A stretch of 7,592 nucleotides of DNA, taken from assembly GCA_900770845.1 (NCBI GenBank), contig CAAGLS010000080.1, positions 1 through 7,592 on the forward strand. Reading direction: 5' to 3'. How positions within the stretch are numbered: the stretch's first letter is position 1; each line of letters begins with the position of its first letter. Positions 5,415 through 7,592 of this stretch are shown piece by piece. Source of the stretch: an uncultured Prevotella sp. Lineage in GTDB: Bacteria; Bacteroidota; Bacteroidia; Bacteroidales; Bacteroidaceae. Under the pieces are notes generated by a model. That model made no database searches, had not been told where the DNA came from, and saw only the letters and a list, made by a program, of their open reading frames with translations. The position numbers and the translations under genes are program-made.

Positions 5415-7550
5415 TTATTTGACGATATATTTTTTACCATTTATGATTACAACACCCTTGTAGTTGTCGTCCACGCGCAGTCCGGCGAGGTTGTAGCGTA
5501 CACTGTTCTCCTTGGCCCAAGTGGTAATGTTATTCACACCCGTGGCCTCATCGAGAGAGAAATATTCCTTGGCCGAAGAGCCGTTGAGCTTGAGATAGCC
5601 CTTGAAAGCGGCCACGGTGGTGCCTACCTTAACAGGCCAGAATCCTATCATGCCATTGTTCATGGCCAAGACATAGATGGTCTTTGCCACATCTACGGTC
5701 GTGTCGTCCCAATTATAAGTCAAATCATTGTTTGTCGGGGCGGTGGCATCGGCGTTCTTGGTGAGGGCATATTCGCCTTGGTTGGCCTTTAGTACCACAG
5801 CTGTCTGGCCGGGAACGGCCGTCACGGGATTGAGGGTAATCTTGTCGTTTGTCTTGTTGTATTCCACCGAGTAGGCTTCCACTTCTTGGGGGAAGCTCAC
5901 CGAACGGTGGGTGACATACGTAGCCCATCCGGCTGCTCCCACTGTAGCTTTCTCCTCATATTCCTTCAGGCTCAAAAGTTCCGGGTTCTTGATTTCCTTG
6001 GCTTTATTATAAGCACCAACCGTACCTCTCACGATGACTACATCGCCGCGGGCTATATCGTCTTGGCTTGTAATCTTGGCGTTGTTCAAGCCAAAGCCCC
6101 TATAGATTTCTAATTCCGACGCAGTGGATCCGTCGTCCGAAATCCAATAATTGACATTCCCGTATTTGCTGCTGAAATTGTCTACACGGGCGACGATTCC
6201 TTTCACAATAACTTCAGTGCCGACGGCTGCTTTCAAAACCTCAGCTACCGTCATGGTATTTGTTTTTGTAAATGTTCTCGATGCAATTTCACTTGCTGTA
6301 CCATTCAGATAGGAAATGGCTTTTACTGTAGCTGTTTCAGACAAGATGAAAGGTTCGGTGTACTTTGTGCTCTTGTCGGTAGGATCCGTGCCGTCGGTTG
6401 TGTAGTAGATTGTTCCACCTTCCTGGTTGGCAGTGATGGTCACCGTTGTGGTCTCTAAAAATTCTTTCTCTCCAACAATGGTCGGAGCTGCATTCGCTGG
6501 TTTATCTATGCTTAGAATCTTATTTTCGTTGTAGACATAGACCGTACCATTGTCCAATTTGACCAAGCCTTTTACTGTAATGGTCCATCCCGTAGACAGA
6601 TCAGTCTCTGCGGTGAACTTATTGCCGTTTAATCCCCAACCGTGATCAACACGCAATTGGTTGGTCGTGGTGCCATCGTCAGAAATATAATAGGTGATTT
6701 CACCAAAGTCGGGATAGAAATCATTTATCTGAGAAATGATTCCCTTCACACAAACGCTGTCTTTCGGAAGTTTGTTGCCTTCATGTAGAGCGTTTAAATC
6801 AGCATTGGTATAAGGCTTGGCTACAGTTCCGTCGCCCGAAAGCACCATAATTGTGTAGGAAGCCGTAGAAGGCAAATACTGCTCGTCCCCGGCAAAGTTG
6901 GCAGTAATAGTAGCAGAACCTGCTTTTTTTGTATCAACAACGACTTCTCCATTCTTGTCTACAATTGCAACATTTTCGTTGCTGGAGCTATAAGCGATGG
7001 AAGCACCCTCCACTGCAGGTGAAAGAGTGGCTGCATTGGTAAAGCTTTCCGTGCCGTTGCCCCCCCCAACATCAAAGGTCTTGTCTCCCTCTGCGAATGT
7101 CAATGTTGTGGCGGTCTTAACGGATGATGTATATGTGACAACAATCTGCTTAGCTCGTACCTGATTTGTAGCGGCCGTTAATGCGAAAGATTGTGTGTCT
7201 CCAGTCCAAGTTCCAACCTTGCCAGAATACGTGTAATTGCCTGAGGTTGGCGAACCAAAACCACCAGGACCATACTTCGATGTTCCAGAAGCTGTACATG
7301 TAAATTCTACCCTTTTGATGTTGCCGACAGTAGAGGTAATCCTTACTTCCTCGCTCTTGTAAAAACGATATTCGCTTCCATTGTTAAGAACTCCTCCACC
7401 AATTGCGATGGTTACGCCATCCTTTTTCAAAATTACATTATCACTTGATTTGTCTTTTGATGCATCAAAAGTGACGGTTGTTTGTGCCCATGCCGTGCTG
7501 CATAGCATCACGAGCATTAGCGCTACTAAAAAGTTGATTTTTTTGACCAT
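5415..7550 (-). CDS. Exported multidomain protein with Ig-like, two OB-like, chitobiase-type and C-terminal tail modules
   Basis: The 711-residue protein has a signal peptide (residues 1-22, ending CSTAWA, cleavage before Q23). Modules visible in order: an N-terminal beta-sandwich (~23-141); a bacterial Ig-like domain (~145-236, with AYSSSNENVAIVDKNGEV then AGSATITANFAGD); a first OB-like module (~245-350); a chitobiase/hexosaminidase C-terminal-type domain (~354-427, with GGTIYYTTDGTDPT); a second OB-like module (~432-530); and a beta-rich region (~535-675). The tail (~684-711) reads YNLAGLRV, then KGVVIINGKKYIVK, a common ending of Prevotella secreted proteins that resembles type IX sorting domains. 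No catalytic site is recognised, so it looks like a binding or adhesion protein at the surface or outside the cell. A run of eight G (7067-7060) lies at codons 162-164. GC is visibly lower than in the receptor gene. The frame is intact and the start is set by the signal peptide. Confidence 0.9.
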   Translation of the reverse strand: MVKKINFLVALMLVMLCSTAWAQTTVTFDASKDKSSDNVILKKDGVTIAIGGGVLNNGSEYRFYKSEEVRITSTVGNIKRVEFTCTASGTSKYGPGGFGSPTSGNYTYSGKVGTWTGDTQSFALTAATNQVRAKQIVVTYTSSVKTATTLTFAEGDKTFDVGGGNGTESFTNAATLSPAVEGASIAYSSSNENVAIVDKNGEVVVDTKKAGSATITANFAGDEQYLPSTASYTIMVLSGDGTVAKPYTNADLNALHEGNKLPKDSVCVKGIISQINDFYPDFGEITYYISDDGTTTNQLRVDHGWGLNGNKFTAETDLSTGWTITVKGLVKLDNGTVYVYNENKILSIDKPANAAPTIVGEKEFLETTTVTITANQEGGTIYYTTDGTDPTDKSTKYTEPFILSETATVKAISYLNGTASEIASRTFTKTNTMTVAEVLKAAVGTEVIVKGIVARVDNFSSKYGNVNYWISDDGSTASELEIYRGFGLNNAKITSQDDIARGDVVIVRGTVGAYNKAKEIKNPELLSLKEYEEKATVGAAGWATYVTHRSVSFPQEVEAYSVEYNKTNDKITLNPVTAVPGQTAVVLKANQGEYALTKNADATAPTNNDLTYNWDDTTVDVAKTIYVLAMNNGMIGFWPVKVGTTVAAFKGYLKLNGSSAKEYFSLDEATGVNNITTWAKENSVRYNLAGLRVDDNYKGVVIINGKKYIVK

Positions 7551-7592
7551 AGTTTATTATGAATTGATTTGAAATGTCATGAAAACGCACGG

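Noticed and set aside
5391..5792. A 133-codon plus-strand open frame opposite the exported protein gene
   Set aside because: It is antisense to a complete gene with a signal peptide and recognisable domains, and its start overlaps the small peptide gene on the other strand.

Overview
The window looks like chromosomal DNA from a Bacteroidales bacterium, most likely Prevotella or a close relative. The evidence is a TonB-dependent receptor with a carboxypeptidase-like N-terminal domain, a Bacteroidetes-type promoter (TAnnTTTG) before the ribosomal genes, a DUF4295-type small ribosomal protein, a multidomain exported protein ending in an 'NLAG.RV...KG..I.NGKKYIVK' tail, and a small YIxP...LLxGS peptide gene. 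No genus marker is present, so the genus is inferred.

Layout: (1) 1-756, minus strand, a glycerate kinase lacking its C-terminal third because the window ends. (2) 825-3221, plus strand, a complete orphan TonB-dependent outer-membrane receptor, divergent from the kinase across 68 bp. (3) 3222-3660, a gene-poor spacer with inverted repeats in its first part and the promoter and leader of the ribosomal operon in its last 120 bp. (4) 3661-5007, five ribosomal protein genes on the plus strand: bL21, bL27, bL28, bL33 and a 52-residue DUF4295 protein that is easily missed, closed by a strong terminator. (5) 5029-5169, a convergent junction with one terminator for each strand and a third hairpin between them. 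(6) 7550-5197, minus strand, a 711-residue exported multidomain protein followed 8 nt later by a 69-residue peptide gene, apparently a two-gene operon whose promoter lies mostly outside the window.

The ribosomal genes form one transcription unit supplying large-subunit proteins. The two genes at the right form an accessory surface or secretion unit with visibly lower GC than the receptor. The receptor and kinase show no functional link. No mobile element, CRISPR array, tRNA or rRNA was seen. The least understood content is the exported protein with its small peptide partner, the possible RNA control elements in the ribosomal operon, and a run of eight G in the exported protein gene.
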